A stretch of 26,250 bases of DNA from the NCBI GenBank assembly GCA_934692665.1, contig CAKUUG010000027.1, forward strand, positions 1 through 26,250. The letters are read 5' to 3'. Shown here one piece after another: positions 1 through 7,762 of the stretch (the first letter of the stretch is position 1; the number at the start of each line of letters is the position of its first letter). The DNA is from an uncultured Candidatus Melainabacteria bacterium (GTDB lineage Bacteria; Cyanobacteriota; Vampirovibrionia; Gastranaerophilales; Gastranaerophilaceae). The position numbers were made by a program, and so were the translations under genes. A model generated the notes under the pieces. It was not told the origin of the DNA and did not search any database. It saw only the letters and a list, made by a program, of their open reading frames with translations.

Positions 1-323
1 TTTTCGCTTTTTGTATCTGTTCTTTCTAATTTAAAAATCACTGGTCTAAGTCCGTCATTGCAACTGCATATTGCAACATTCGGGGTTTTTATCCAATCAT
101 CATAATAAAAAGTAGAATCTTTTGTTTCATGAGCTAGTGCAAATGCATATTGATAAATAGCTTTCCAAGCTTCATCACAGAATCCTTCAGGCTTTGCCCA
201 GTCGGCAAAAAAAGTGTCGCCAACTTTGTGAAATGGACAAGTAGACAAATTTTCTACTCCATATTCTTTTGCTAAATCTTCATTAAACATTGTTTTTAAT
301 ACTGTTATTTTTACTTTGTTCAT
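1..323 (-). CDS. TIGR04076-family protein (partial, cut by window start)
   Basis: The minus-strand frame opens with ATG at 323 and runs 107 codons off the left edge with no stop. The start MNKVKITVLKTMFNEDLAKE, the segment AKPEGFCDEAWKAIYQ (about 44-59) and the near-C-terminal AICSCNDGLRPVIFKLER (about 84-101) match my recollection of the TIGR04076 family, small Cys-containing proteins of unknown function. Cysteines at about 29, 49, 86 and 88 could bind a metal or be redox active; that is inference. These proteins are usually about 110 residues, so little is missing. The ATG lies 17 nt after the stop of the tolC-like gene, so the two are probably co-transcribed. There is only a weak purine-rich stretch as ribosome site. 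No function can be assigned. Confidence 0.8.
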   Translation of the reverse strand, partial: MNKVKITVLKTMFNEDLAKEYGVENLSTCPFHKVGDTFFADWAKPEGFCDEAWKAIYQYAFALAHETKDSTFYYDDWIKTPNVAICSCNDGLRPVIFKLERTDTKSE

Positions 324-340
324 ATTTTCTTTTTTTTAAA

Positions 341-1618
341 TTATATTTCCTTGTAACTTTTTATGTTTAATTCTTTTAACAATTCAGCGAAACTGATGTA
401 ATATTCGCTTAATGCTTGTTGATAGCCGAGCATTAATTCTAAATATAGTTTTTTAGATACAAAAAAGCCTGTTAAATCTATTTTGTTGTCATCCAGATTT
501 TTCATTGCTTCATCCAAAAGTTCTCTAGAATTTACAAGCAATTCATTATTGTAAAAATTCAAGTTATTTCTTGTGATTTCGTATTTTTCCCATGCGTCTG
601 TGACGTCTCTTGTGACGTCTATTTTTAAATCTTCATATTTTAGTTGAGCTTTTTCGATTTCTAGTTGAGCATTTTTGATTTCGGGCTGATAACGATATAT
701 TATTGGCACATTAACAAGCCCTACGCCAGCGTATGCAGCACTTCTAAAACCGCCCCTATCGGATGTGTTTTTTGTCATGTAAGAATACCCGCCTTCCACC
801 TGCAAATCAGGTATGAGCTTGCTTTTTACTTCATTTAATTTGTTTTTAGCGGTTTGAGTTTCTTTTTGTTTTGCTTGTATATCGTATCTGTTTTCTAGAG
901 CGAAATTTTTTATTTTTTGAAAATCGTAGAATATTTTTTTTGGTTCTAAAGTCAAAAAGTTCTCATAATTTTCATTCAGACCATTTTCTTTTGTATCAAA
1001 ATTTTGCTTGTCGGAATTCATTGCTGTGTTGAATTTGTTTTGAGAAGAAATAAGCTCGCTTTTTGCGATATTTGTATACATAACAGCTCTATTGTATTCA
1101 ATTTTTGCTTGTATTAAATCGGTTTTCGAGAGTTTTTGTTTTTCATATTGTTCTTGTGCAAAAGCAAGAATTTGTTTTGAAATTTCTTTTTGTTCTTCTA
1201 CCAATCTGAGGTTTGATTTTTTCAAAAGAAAATCAAAATATGTCAATTTTACATCCAAAATCAACTGTTGTTCGAGAAATTTTTCGTCATGTTGGATAGA
1301 AGCAAGGTTTGATTTTGCTGTTTCTTTTCTTTTTCCTCTTTTTAAAATCTCGATAACATAGTCTACACCGATTTCTTGAGGATTGCCTTTTGCTGATTGG
1401 CCAATATTTTGAAAAGTTCCTATGTTCGGGTTTTGCAGGCTGCCGGCGATTTTTATTTCGTTTTCAGCCTGAAGTATCCCTAATTTTGCAATTTTTATTT
1501 CAGGATTTGTACTAAGTGCCAATTCTATAGCGTCGACAAGCGAAATTTTGCTGTCTTCTGTTATTGCAAAAGCAGGTAAAATTAATAAAAAGAATAAAAT
1601 TGTTAGTATTTTCTTCAT
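341..1618 (-). CDS. TolC-family outer membrane efflux protein
   Basis: A 425-residue protein with a clear signal peptide (MKKILTILFFLLILPAFA). Then come long, mostly helical, Gln/Glu/Lys-rich segments with the layout of the outer membrane efflux protein family (two OEP halves): an N-terminal half beginning SLVDAIELALSTNPEI and a second half containing NRYDIQAKQKETQTAKNKL, followed by a Gly/Tyr-rich strand region (GGYSYM... AAYAGVGLVNVPI). The length fits. Such proteins form trimeric channels for type I secretion or RND/ABC pumps, but no pump or adaptor gene lies beside it here, so the substrate is unknown. It heads an operon with the TIGR04076 gene and is divergent from the amidase. No SD precedes the ATG; a TATAAT sits 9 nt upstream. 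Confidence 0.85.
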   Translation of the reverse strand: MKKILTILFFLLILPAFAITEDSKISLVDAIELALSTNPEIKIAKLGILQAENEIKIAGSLQNPNIGTFQNIGQSAKGNPQEIGVDYVIEILKRGKRKETAKSNLASIQHDEKFLEQQLILDVKLTYFDFLLKKSNLRLVEEQKEISKQILAFAQEQYEKQKLSKTDLIQAKIEYNRAVMYTNIAKSELISSQNKFNTAMNSDKQNFDTKENGLNENYENFLTLEPKKIFYDFQKIKNFALENRYDIQAKQKETQTAKNKLNEVKSKLIPDLQVEGGYSYMTKNTSDRGGFRSAAYAGVGLVNVPIIYRYQPEIKNAQLEIEKAQLKYEDLKIDVTRDVTDAWEKYEITRNNLNFYNNELLVNSRELLDEAMKNLDDNKIDLTGFFVSKKLYLELMLGYQQALSEYYISFAELLKELNIKSYKEI

Positions 1619-1627
1619 TTTGTTTTT

Positions 1628-1633
1628 ATTATA
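1628..1633 (-). promoter_or_regulatory. -10 element of the tolC-like gene
   Basis: TATAAT reads on the minus strand 9 nt before the ATG at 1618. The expected transcription start would leave only a 2-3 nt leader and there is no SD. TTGACA at 1641-1646 is only 7 nt from the hexamer, too close to act as its -35. Assigned by motif only. Confidence 0.45.
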
Positions 1634-1697
1634 TATGAAGTGTCAAGAAAATAAAAAATTGCCTATTCAAATGATGGATTTTTCAGAATAAAATTTG

Positions 1698-1703
1698 TAT
1701 AAT
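1698..1703 (+). promoter_or_regulatory. -10 element, leaderless amidase start
   Basis: A perfect TATAAT ends exactly 6 nt before the ATG at 1710, so a normal start about 7 nt downstream of the hexamer coincides with the A of the start codon. No SD is present and no good -35 is visible at 16-18 nt. This also argues against the in-frame TTG at 1695, which would lie upstream of the predicted transcript start. Confidence 0.55.
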
Positions 1704-1709
1704 TTTGTT

Positions 1710-2882
1710 ATGCTAAAAAAAATATTGTTATCACTTTTTTGTTTGAATTTGACTGTTTTTGCCCAACCTTTAAAAGACGTTGGAATCGCAAAATATGCAG
1801 TATTAGAAGTAAAATCAGACAATTGCCCGATTCGAGAAAAAGATTCTGAAAACGCAAAGAGATTGTCGCATATTTTTTCTAATGCTGTAATGTTTGCAGA
1901 TAAACAAAATGACAATTACTACAGAGTCGAATTGAACGACAACAATTATGCTTATGTAAATAAAAAACTAGTTGAAGTCCAAGCAATAATTCCTGAAAAA
2001 CGACTGGAAAATATAGAAAAAATTTCGTTTAAAGAAACAAAAACAAAATACCAAATAAAACTTGAATTGCCGACTTTGAGTGCTTTTATGTTCAAAGAAA
2101 ATGGCGGCAATCTTTCTTTTTCTTTGTTTGACAACAGATTTGACCCGACAGAAATCAATATTTCTTCAATAAATGAAAAATTTATTTTGCCTAAAAAAAT
2201 CAACAACAGTTTTGAACTAAATTACAAAAATGATTCGCCGCTTTTTGGTTATGATGTTGAAAAATATGACAAAGGGTATATTTTGTCTATCAAAAAAACG
2301 CCAAAAATTAACCCCAAAAAACCTCTAAAAAACATAAAAATCGTACTGGATGCAGGTCATGGCGGCAGTGAAAAAGGAGCTGTTGCTTTCGATTTGGAAG
2401 AAAAAACAATCAATCTGGAAATTACAAAAAAACTAAGAAACGAACTAAAAAGAAAAGGTGCAAAAGTCTATCTAACAAGGACAAAAGACAAACAAGTAGG
2501 TTTATACGATAGAGTTGCTTTTGCAAAAGAAAAAGAAGCCGATATTTTGCTCAGTATTCACCAAAATTCTCTTCCAAATCGCAAAGATGTTACAAAAAAA
2601 TACGGAACAGGAACATATTATTTCAACAATTCTGCAAAACCACTGGCAGAATCTATAAAACAAAATATGATAAAAGCAACATCATTTAGAGATGATGGTA
2701 CAAACTATGCTTCTTTTGTTCTGAATCGCCCTACAATGCCAATAAGCGTGCTTGTCGAATGCGGTTATATAATAAAAGAAGATGAAGCAAAAAAACTCGT
2801 AGACAAAAAATTTCAAAAAACAATTGCAAAAGCAATAACAAAAGGGGTGGAAGAATATTTGGTCAACAGCTTTGCAAATTAA
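1710..2882 (+). CDS. N-acetylmuramoyl-L-alanine amidase (Amidase_3), secreted
   Basis: A 390-residue zinc amidase that cleaves the lactyl-peptide bond of peptidoglycan. It has a signal peptide (MLKKILLSLFCLNLTVFA), an SH3-like/linker region (about 25-200) and a C-terminal Amidase_3 domain from about 208. The signature DAGHGG gives His217, the following EEK about Glu230-231, SIHQN His284 and LVECGY Glu350: the zinc ligands and catalytic Glu of the family. Such enzymes separate daughter cells or remodel the wall. The start is ATG 1710, giving a normal signal peptide; an in-frame TTG five codons earlier is less likely because the -10 sits between. Divergent from tolC; its stop lies one base from the stop of the convergent M48 gene. 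Confidence 0.93.
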   Translation: MLKKILLSLFCLNLTVFAQPLKDVGIAKYAVLEVKSDNCPIREKDSENAKRLSHIFSNAVMFADKQNDNYYRVELNDNNYAYVNKKLVEVQAIIPEKRLENIEKISFKETKTKYQIKLELPTLSAFMFKENGGNLSFSLFDNRFDPTEINISSINEKFILPKKINNSFELNYKNDSPLFGYDVEKYDKGYILSIKKTPKINPKKPLKNIKIVLDAGHGGSEKGAVAFDLEEKTINLEITKKLRNELKRKGAKVYLTRTKDKQVGLYDRVAFAKEKEADILLSIHQNSLPNRKDVTKKYGTGTYYFNNSAKPLAESIKQNMIKATSFRDDGTNYASFVLNRPTMPISVLVECGYIIKEDEAKKLVDKKFQKTIAKAITKGVEEYLVNSFAN

Positions 2883-2883
2883 A

Positions 2884-3696
2884 TTAATTTGCCATTAATT
2901 GCAAAGTTGCATAATATCCGTCCCAAACCGTAGAAGTACCTTTCAACTTGCTTTCACGTTTTGTTTTCTTTTTGAGTAATTTCTTTTGTTGTCTTTCAAA
3001 TTTTTTTGTTAAATAAGTCGAATTTTTTCTTTTTGAAATTTCGGGTTCTAATCCATTGATTGCATTTTTGTAAGAAGTAGAAGAATAACCTTTTGAAATT
3101 GCATCGGGATAATTGTAATCTATGTAATTGTAGACATTAAGGAGTCTTTTGCTTCCTGATGGGTGAGTAGACAAGATATCAATGTAGCTTTGGGTTATTT
3201 TGTTTAATAAAGAAATCATCCCCAAAGGGTTGTAGCCTGCTTTTGTCATCAAATCAACCCCTGTTATATCGGCTTCTAATTCATCGTTTCTAGAAATTTT
3301 ATTAGAAGCAAGGGCTTCGCCTATTTCTTTTGTTGTGTTTGATACATTAATCAAACTAGACACAACGGCAATACCGGTACCTAATACACCTTGTTTTGCA
3401 CAGTGTCCGTTTATTATATGACCCATTTCATGAGAAATTACACCCGCAAGCTCAGTGTCATCGTTTGTATATTCCAAAAGTCCTTTGTAGACGTAAATTT
3501 CTTTGTTTATGTTTGCATAAGCATTGATATCAGCTTTATTCGATACTTTGAATCGGATAGGATAGTTTATATTGTTTGCTTTTAGGATTTTTTGTCCTAT
3601 CGTGTTTACTCTATTTAATGCACTAGTAGAGTCCCAATCTTGTGCGAAAGAAAAATTAATCATTAAAACGAACAAAACTAAAATAATTTTTTTCAT
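2884..3696 (-). CDS. Secreted M48-family zinc metalloprotease
   Basis: A 270-residue protein with signal peptide MKKIILVLFVLMINFSFAQ. The zinc motif HEMGH is at 89-93 and the third-ligand motif ELEAD at 139-143, followed by GVDLMTKAGYNP, as in the BepA/LoiP-like M48 peptidases that act on outer-membrane proteins in the periplasm. THPSGSKRL (about 177-185) is also typical. The C-terminal 50 residues are highly basic (Lys-rich), an unusual tail. An SD (AAGGA) lies just before the ATG. The stop of engB is 11 nt upstream, so it is co-transcribed with engB. It ends one base from the amidase stop with no terminator between. The substrate is inferred only from the family. Confidence 0.9.
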   Translation of the reverse strand: MKKIILVLFVLMINFSFAQDWDSTSALNRVNTIGQKILKANNINYPIRFKVSNKADINAYANINKEIYVYKGLLEYTNDDTELAGVISHEMGHIINGHCAKQGVLGTGIAVVSSLINVSNTTKEIGEALASNKISRNDELEADITGVDLMTKAGYNPLGMISLLNKITQSYIDILSTHPSGSKRLLNVYNYIDYNYPDAISKGYSSTSYKNAINGLEPEISKRKNSTYLTKKFERQQKKLLKKKTKRESKLKGTSTVWDGYYATLQLMAN

Positions 3697-3707
3697 ATTT
3701 TCCTTTT

Positions 3708-4286
3708 TTAAATCATTTCACCAAAAAACGCCAAAACTCCATCAACAAAGACTCTGTTTTTAGAAGAAAACGCCAAAACTTCGTTATTAAATTCTTTTTT
3801 TATAATTGAAATTTTTTTGTTTATTTCGTTTCTGGAAATGTAATCGCATTTTGTCAAAATATTTAAACAAGAAATATTATTGAATTTCAACCATTCTTGC
3901 ATAGCTTTGTCGTTTTTTTGGATATCATGACGAGCGTCAATAAATTGTATTGTGGTTTTTAAATTTGGTCTTTTGAGCAAATATTCTTCCAAATTCTTTT
4001 GCCAAGAATCTTGTTCGGATTTTGAAACTTTTGCATATCCATACCCCGGTAAATCCGCCAGAATGAAAGGTTTTTTGTCCGTTGTTATTTCAAACAAATT
4101 TATCAATCTGGTTTTGCCTGGGGTGTTAGAGGTTTTTGCCAATTTTGATTGATTAACAAGAGTGTTGATAAATGTGGATTTTCCAACATTCGAACGTCCC
4201 AAAAGAGCAAACTCCGCTATATCCAAAGCAGGACACAGTTTTAAATTTGGCGAACTGATTAAAAATTTTGCAGATTTAATTTTCAT
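3708..4286 (-). CDS. engB: Ribosome biogenesis GTPase EngB (YsxC/YihA)
   Basis: A 192-residue GTPase of the EngB family, needed for late large-subunit assembly. The motifs are in order: P-loop GRSNVGKS (30-37), G2-region SNTPGKT (53-59), G3 DLPGYG (78-83), G4 TKCD (145-148) and G5 SSK (174-176). The length is typical. It is the middle gene of a minus-strand operon: the upstream helical-repeat gene ends 9 nt before its ATG and the M48 gene begins 11 nt after its stop. No SD is visible before the ATG, so translation may depend on coupling to the upstream gene. Confidence 0.96.
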   Translation of the reverse strand: MKIKSAKFLISSPNLKLCPALDIAEFALLGRSNVGKSTFINTLVNQSKLAKTSNTPGKTRLINLFEITTDKKPFILADLPGYGYAKVSKSEQDSWQKNLEEYLLKRPNLKTTIQFIDARHDIQKNDKAMQEWLKFNNISCLNILTKCDYISRNEINKKISIIKKEFNNEVLAFSSKNRVFVDGVLAFFGEMI

Positions 4287-4295
4287 AAAATTATT

Positions 4296-5474
4296 CTAGC
4301 ATAAATAACTCATTATCAAGGCTTTTACGTTTTCGTTTTCTATATTTTCAATCAAGTTTTTGTCCAGTTGATTAATTTTGTTGTGAGATTTTAAAATTTC
4401 TGCAATTTTTGCTTTTGATATGCAATTTACTTTTTCAAAAATATGAACCAAATCACAATCAAAATTTTCCAAATTGTATTCTTTTATAATATCCAACAAA
4501 AGGCTGAATTGATAAGGTTTTTCGTCATTGTATTCGAAAACAACATCATTAATTGTGAATTCTGAATTGTTTAAAAATTCAGAAATATTTTTTATTTCAT
4601 TTTTTATTGATTTATCAAAATCAAAAGAATAAATATCATTTGAATTAAATTCATCGAATTTTGCTTTTGCAAAAAGCAACAGAGTTTTTGAATAGTTGTC
4701 ATTTTCCAATAGAATTAATTTTATAAAATCTAAAATTTGATAATACAAAATAGTGTCCAAAGCGATATTTTCGGGGTAATTTTCGATTAGTATATGAAAG
4801 ATTCTTTTTATGTTTTCTTTTGATGTTTTGTTTTTCAAAGAATCAAAATCATTAAAATTCAACAAAATCGGCACAATGTTGCTATTTAAGGGAGAATTTA
4901 ATCCATTTTCCAAAATAAAATCAATTTCATTAAAAATAGCCAAAGTTTCAAAATCACTCAATTTTTCAAAATCATCAACAGCAGATTCTATGTTTTCTTT
5001 TGCATATTTGATGAGTTTTGTGTCATTAAAAGATTTTAGAGCCAAAATACAATTTGTTTTTAGTGGATTAAAATCGGATTTTGCGTTTTTGTACAAAAAA
5101 TCCAAAGCTAAAGGGTCTTTTATATAACAAAAATATTTTGCACAATAGGTTTTTTCTTCTTTTGTACCGTTTTCAAATATTTCTAAAATTCTATCCGTTA
5201 AATCTTCGTTTGCAAATTTCAAAAGAGATTTTACAATCATTTCTTCAAAATCAAATGAATAAACTTTTGTAAATTCAAAAAGAGTTTCAATATTTTCTTT
5301 GTTAATTAAATTAACAAAATCTTTTGTTATTCTGTCTTTTAAAAATGGAAAAATAAAATCTTCTTTTTCTGTCAATAATTTGAATTTTGAAAGGTCTTTA
5401 GAATTTATCAAATCCAAAATCGTTTTTTTGGACAAATTTATGTCTTTTGAAGTTATATTTTTTATAAAATCCAT
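4296..5474 (-). CDS. Helical (HEAT-like) repeat protein of unknown function
   Basis: A 392-residue protein with no signal peptide or membrane segment. It is very rich in Lys, Asn, Asp, Glu, Leu and Ile and reads as successive amphipathic helices of about 15-20 residues. The segment around residues 105-150 (KTYCAKYFCYIKDPLALDFL, then LKTNCILALKSFNDTKLIKY) resembles HEAT or PBS-lyase-type repeats in which paired helices end with a short Asp-containing turn. I cannot name the family. It heads the operon with engB and M48, which suggests a cytoplasmic scaffold, but that is inference. The start ATG has no SD; AATAAT lies 6 nt upstream. The stop is TAG. Confidence 0.75.
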   Translation of the reverse strand: MDFIKNITSKDINLSKKTILDLINSKDLSKFKLLTEKEDFIFPFLKDRITKDFVNLINKENIETLFEFTKVYSFDFEEMIVKSLLKFANEDLTDRILEIFENGTKEEKTYCAKYFCYIKDPLALDFLYKNAKSDFNPLKTNCILALKSFNDTKLIKYAKENIESAVDDFEKLSDFETLAIFNEIDFILENGLNSPLNSNIVPILLNFNDFDSLKNKTSKENIKRIFHILIENYPENIALDTILYYQILDFIKLILLENDNYSKTLLLFAKAKFDEFNSNDIYSFDFDKSIKNEIKNISEFLNNSEFTINDVVFEYNDEKPYQFSLLLDIIKEYNLENFDCDLVHIFEKVNCISKAKIAEILKSHNKINQLDKNLIENIENENVKALIMSYLC

Positions 5475-5480
5475 AATAAA

Positions 5481-5486
5481 ATTATT
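5481..5486 (-). promoter_or_regulatory. Possible -10 of the helical-repeat/engB/M48 operon
   Basis: AATAAT reads on the minus strand exactly 6 nt before the ATG at 5474. It is one mismatch from TATAAT, with no clear -35. It shares the spacing seen at 1698 and 20244 but is weak by itself. Confidence 0.35.
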
Positions 5487-5513
5487 ACATAATTGACTTA
5501 TCTTGTGTATAAT
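5485..5513 (+). promoter_or_regulatory. Sigma70-type promoter of the pyrH operon
   Basis: TTACAT (5485-5490), a 17-nt spacer and TATAAT (5508-5513). The expected start near 5520 leaves a leader of about 26 nt containing the SD AAAAAAGG (5534-5541 region) before the ATG at 5546. Confidence 0.65.
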
Positions 5514-5545
5514 TAATTTATATTAATTTAGAAAAAAGGTGTTAA

Positions 5546-6268
5546 ATGCAAGAAAAAAAATACAAACGTATTCTTTTGAAAGTTTCAGGAGAAGCTCTTT
5601 TGGGAAATCAACAATTCGGAATTGATCCTGAGCCTGTTTCTCACATTGCGTCAGAAATCAAAAAAGCTCTTGAACAAAATGTGCAAGTCGCTGTTGTTGT
5701 AGGTGGCGGAAATATATTCAGAGGCATGAAAAATTCATCAAAACTCGGTATGGATCAGGCTTCTGGGGATTATGTAGGAATGCTTGCAACAGTAATGAAT
5801 GCAGTTGCACTTCAATCAGAATTTAAAAAAATCGGTGTAGATTGTAGAGTGCAAAGTGCAATAGATATAGCAAAAATTGCAGAACCATACATAAGACACA
5901 AAGCAATCAGACACTTAGAAAAAAATCGTGTAGTGATTTTTGCAGCAGGTACGGGAAATCCATTCTTTACAACAGATACAGCAGCTGCTCTTCGTGCTTC
6001 TGAAATTGGTGCAGATATTATGTTAATGGCAAAAAATGGTGTAGATGGTGTCTACAACGATGACCCCAGAATTAACGCCGAAGCTAAAAAATACGACAAA
6101 ATCAGCTATGATGATATTATAATCAAAGGACTCAAAGTCATGGATTTGGCTTCTTGTGCTTTGTGCAAACAAAACGATATTCCGATTGTTGTTTTTGATT
6201 TTAATTTGAAAGACAGCTTAATTAAAATTTTAAACAACGAAGAAGTAGGAACTTTAGTTACAAAATAA
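5546..6268 (+). CDS. pyrH: UMP kinase
   Basis: A 240-residue hexameric-type bacterial UMP kinase (amino-acid-kinase fold) that phosphorylates UMP to UDP. It shows KVSGEALLG near the N-terminus for phosphate binding, VVVGGGNIFRG (about 51-61), TGNPFFTTDTAAALRA (about 135-150) for UMP binding and MAKNGVDGVYNDDP (about 159-172). Length and order are normal. It starts at an ATG with a good SD and leads pyrH-frr-cdsA-rnc; pyrH-frr is a widely conserved pair. frr begins 19 nt after its stop. Confidence 0.98.
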   Translation: MQEKKYKRILLKVSGEALLGNQQFGIDPEPVSHIASEIKKALEQNVQVAVVVGGGNIFRGMKNSSKLGMDQASGDYVGMLATVMNAVALQSEFKKIGVDCRVQSAIDIAKIAEPYIRHKAIRHLEKNRVVIFAAGTGNPFFTTDTAAALRASEIGADIMLMAKNGVDGVYNDDPRINAEAKKYDKISYDDIIIKGLKVMDLASCALCKQNDIPIVVFDFNLKDSLIKILNNEEVGTLVTK

Positions 6269-6287
6269 TAATTTAGGAGAAAATAAA

Positions 6288-6848
6288 ATGTCTATTGATG
6301 AAATTAAAAAACAAACAGAAGAAAAAATGGAAAAATGTATTCACCAATTGGGACGTGAATTGGCAACTGTTCGCACAGGAAGAGCTAATCCATTAATTTT
6401 GGAAAAAGTCGTTGTTGATTATTATGGAGCTCCAACCGGACTTCGCCAATTGGCACAAGTTTCTGTTGCAGAAGGCACAACTCTCGTTATTACTCCGTTT
6501 GACAAAACAATCATCAAAGAAATAGAAAAAGCAATAATCAAAGCAGAAATCGGCATCACGCCAAACTCTGACGGTACTTGCATTCGTTTACAATTCCCAC
6601 CTTTGACGCAAGATAGAAGAAAAGAATTGGCGAAAGAAGTAAAAGCAATAGGAGAAACTGCAAAAGTTGCCGTAAGAAACGTTAGACGTGATTCAACCGA
6701 TGCGGTTAAAAAGCTTGAAAAGGCTGAAAATTTGCCGGAAGATACAATAAAAGATGGTACAGACAAAATCCAAAAAGTAACCGACAAATACATCAAAATA
6801 ATAGACGAAACAGTTTCAAACAAAGAAAAAGAAGTTATGGAGATATAA
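6288..6848 (+). CDS. frr: Ribosome recycling factor
   Basis: A 186-residue RRF that, with EF-G, splits post-termination ribosomes. The family landmarks are RTGRANP (about 30-36), YYGAPTGLRQLAQVSVAEG (about 45-63), ITPNSDGTCIRLQFPPLTQDRR (about 86-107) and AVRNVRRD (about 128-135). Full length. A strong SD (AGGAG) stands before the ATG. It is second in the operon, with 8 nt to cdsA. Confidence 0.98.
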   Translation: MSIDEIKKQTEEKMEKCIHQLGRELATVRTGRANPLILEKVVVDYYGAPTGLRQLAQVSVAEGTTLVITPFDKTIIKEIEKAIIKAEIGITPNSDGTCIRLQFPPLTQDRRKELAKEVKAIGETAKVAVRNVRRDSTDAVKKLEKAENLPEDTIKDGTDKIQKVTDKYIKIIDETVSNKEKEVMEI

Positions 6849-6856
6849 TTTTAAAA

Positions 6857-7762
6857 ATGACTGCCGAAAAACCAAAAAAAAGTCCAAAAAGAGTCATAAC
6901 AGGAATCATTGCTTCAATTATTGCAACAGCTGCAATAATACTGGGTTCTATTCCTTTGTATGCTTTATTAATTGTGATTATATGTTTAGCATCGGGTGAA
7001 TTTGTCAGAATATTGAAGCACAAAGGTTTTCACCCCAGCCTTACGATTATTAGGGTTTCGGCAATTATTTTTGCTACATTAACTTTTCTCCACAGATTTG
7101 ACATGGTGCCTTCAATGTTGACATTGACAATAATGGCTTCGTTTTTGATTGTATTATTCAAAGGACGACAACCATATATCGTAAATGTTGCAACAACGGC
7201 ATTGGGGGCATTGTATTGTGGGTGGTTGCCTTGTCATTTGCTATTGATTCGCCAAATCGGAATGAATAGAATCAGTGCGTTTCAGTTTTCGTTGTCTGAT
7301 GGACTGTATTTGTTGATGTTTGTGTTTTTAACAGTTGCTATGACGGACATTGGTGCGTATTATTTTGGAATAAATTTTGGCAAAAGAAAACTAGCAGAAG
7401 TAATCAGCCCCAAAAAAACAGTAGAAGGTGCATTGGGCGGAGTTTTTTGTGCAATTTTGGTTTCTTGTTTGGTTGGGGTATTTTATGCACGTTTAAGTCT
7501 TTGCCAAGCGATTATCGGGGGATTGCTCATTACTTTGTCTGCTCAGTTGGGCGATTTGTCTGAATCATTAATCAAGCGTGACGCCGGTGTAAAAGATTCT
7601 TCAGATATTCTCCCCGGTCATGGTGGAATTTTGGACAGATTTGACGGTTATATTTTTGCACTTCCTGTTGCATATTATTTCTTTATGCATTTTACCAGAG
7701 GTACAAATGTTTTTGTTGAATGTTTCAAATTTTTGCAAGGTGCAATAAATGTCTACTTCTAA
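6857..7762 (+). CDS. cdsA: Phosphatidate cytidylyltransferase (CDP-diacylglycerol synthase)
   Basis: A 301-residue polytopic membrane enzyme that makes CDP-diacylglycerol from phosphatidate and CTP, the entry to phospholipid synthesis. Hydrophobic helices run through the protein. Family motifs include TDIGAYYFGINFGKRKLAEVISPKKTVEG (about 160-190) and the C-terminal signature IKRDAGVKDSSDILPGHGGILDRFDG (about 240-265). The signature normally ends DRFDS; here the last residue is Gly, a minor deviation. The basic N-terminus precedes the first helix. The ribosome site is weak (GGAG about 14 nt from the ATG), so coupling to frr is likely. Its last 14 nt overlap rnc. Confidence 0.95.
   Translation: MTAEKPKKSPKRVITGIIASIIATAAIILGSIPLYALLIVIICLASGEFVRILKHKGFHPSLTIIRVSAIIFATLTFLHRFDMVPSMLTLTIMASFLIVLFKGRQPYIVNVATTALGALYCGWLPCHLLLIRQIGMNRISAFQFSLSDGLYLLMFVFLTVAMTDIGAYYFGINFGKRKLAEVISPKKTVEGALGGVFCAILVSCLVGVFYARLSLCQAIIGGLLITLSAQLGDLSESLIKRDAGVKDSSDILPGHGGILDRFDGYIFALPVAYYFFMHFTRGTNVFVECFKFLQGAINVYF

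Noticed and set aside
1641..1646. A perfect TTGACA upstream of the tolC-like gene as a -35 element.
   Set aside because: It is only 7 nt from the TATAAT, and no -10-like hexamer lies 16-18 nt downstream before the start codon.
6422..6823. Long minus-strand open frame antisense to frr (133 codons).
   Set aside because: It lies fully inside the highly conserved frr, has no SD, and is a by-product of frr codon use.
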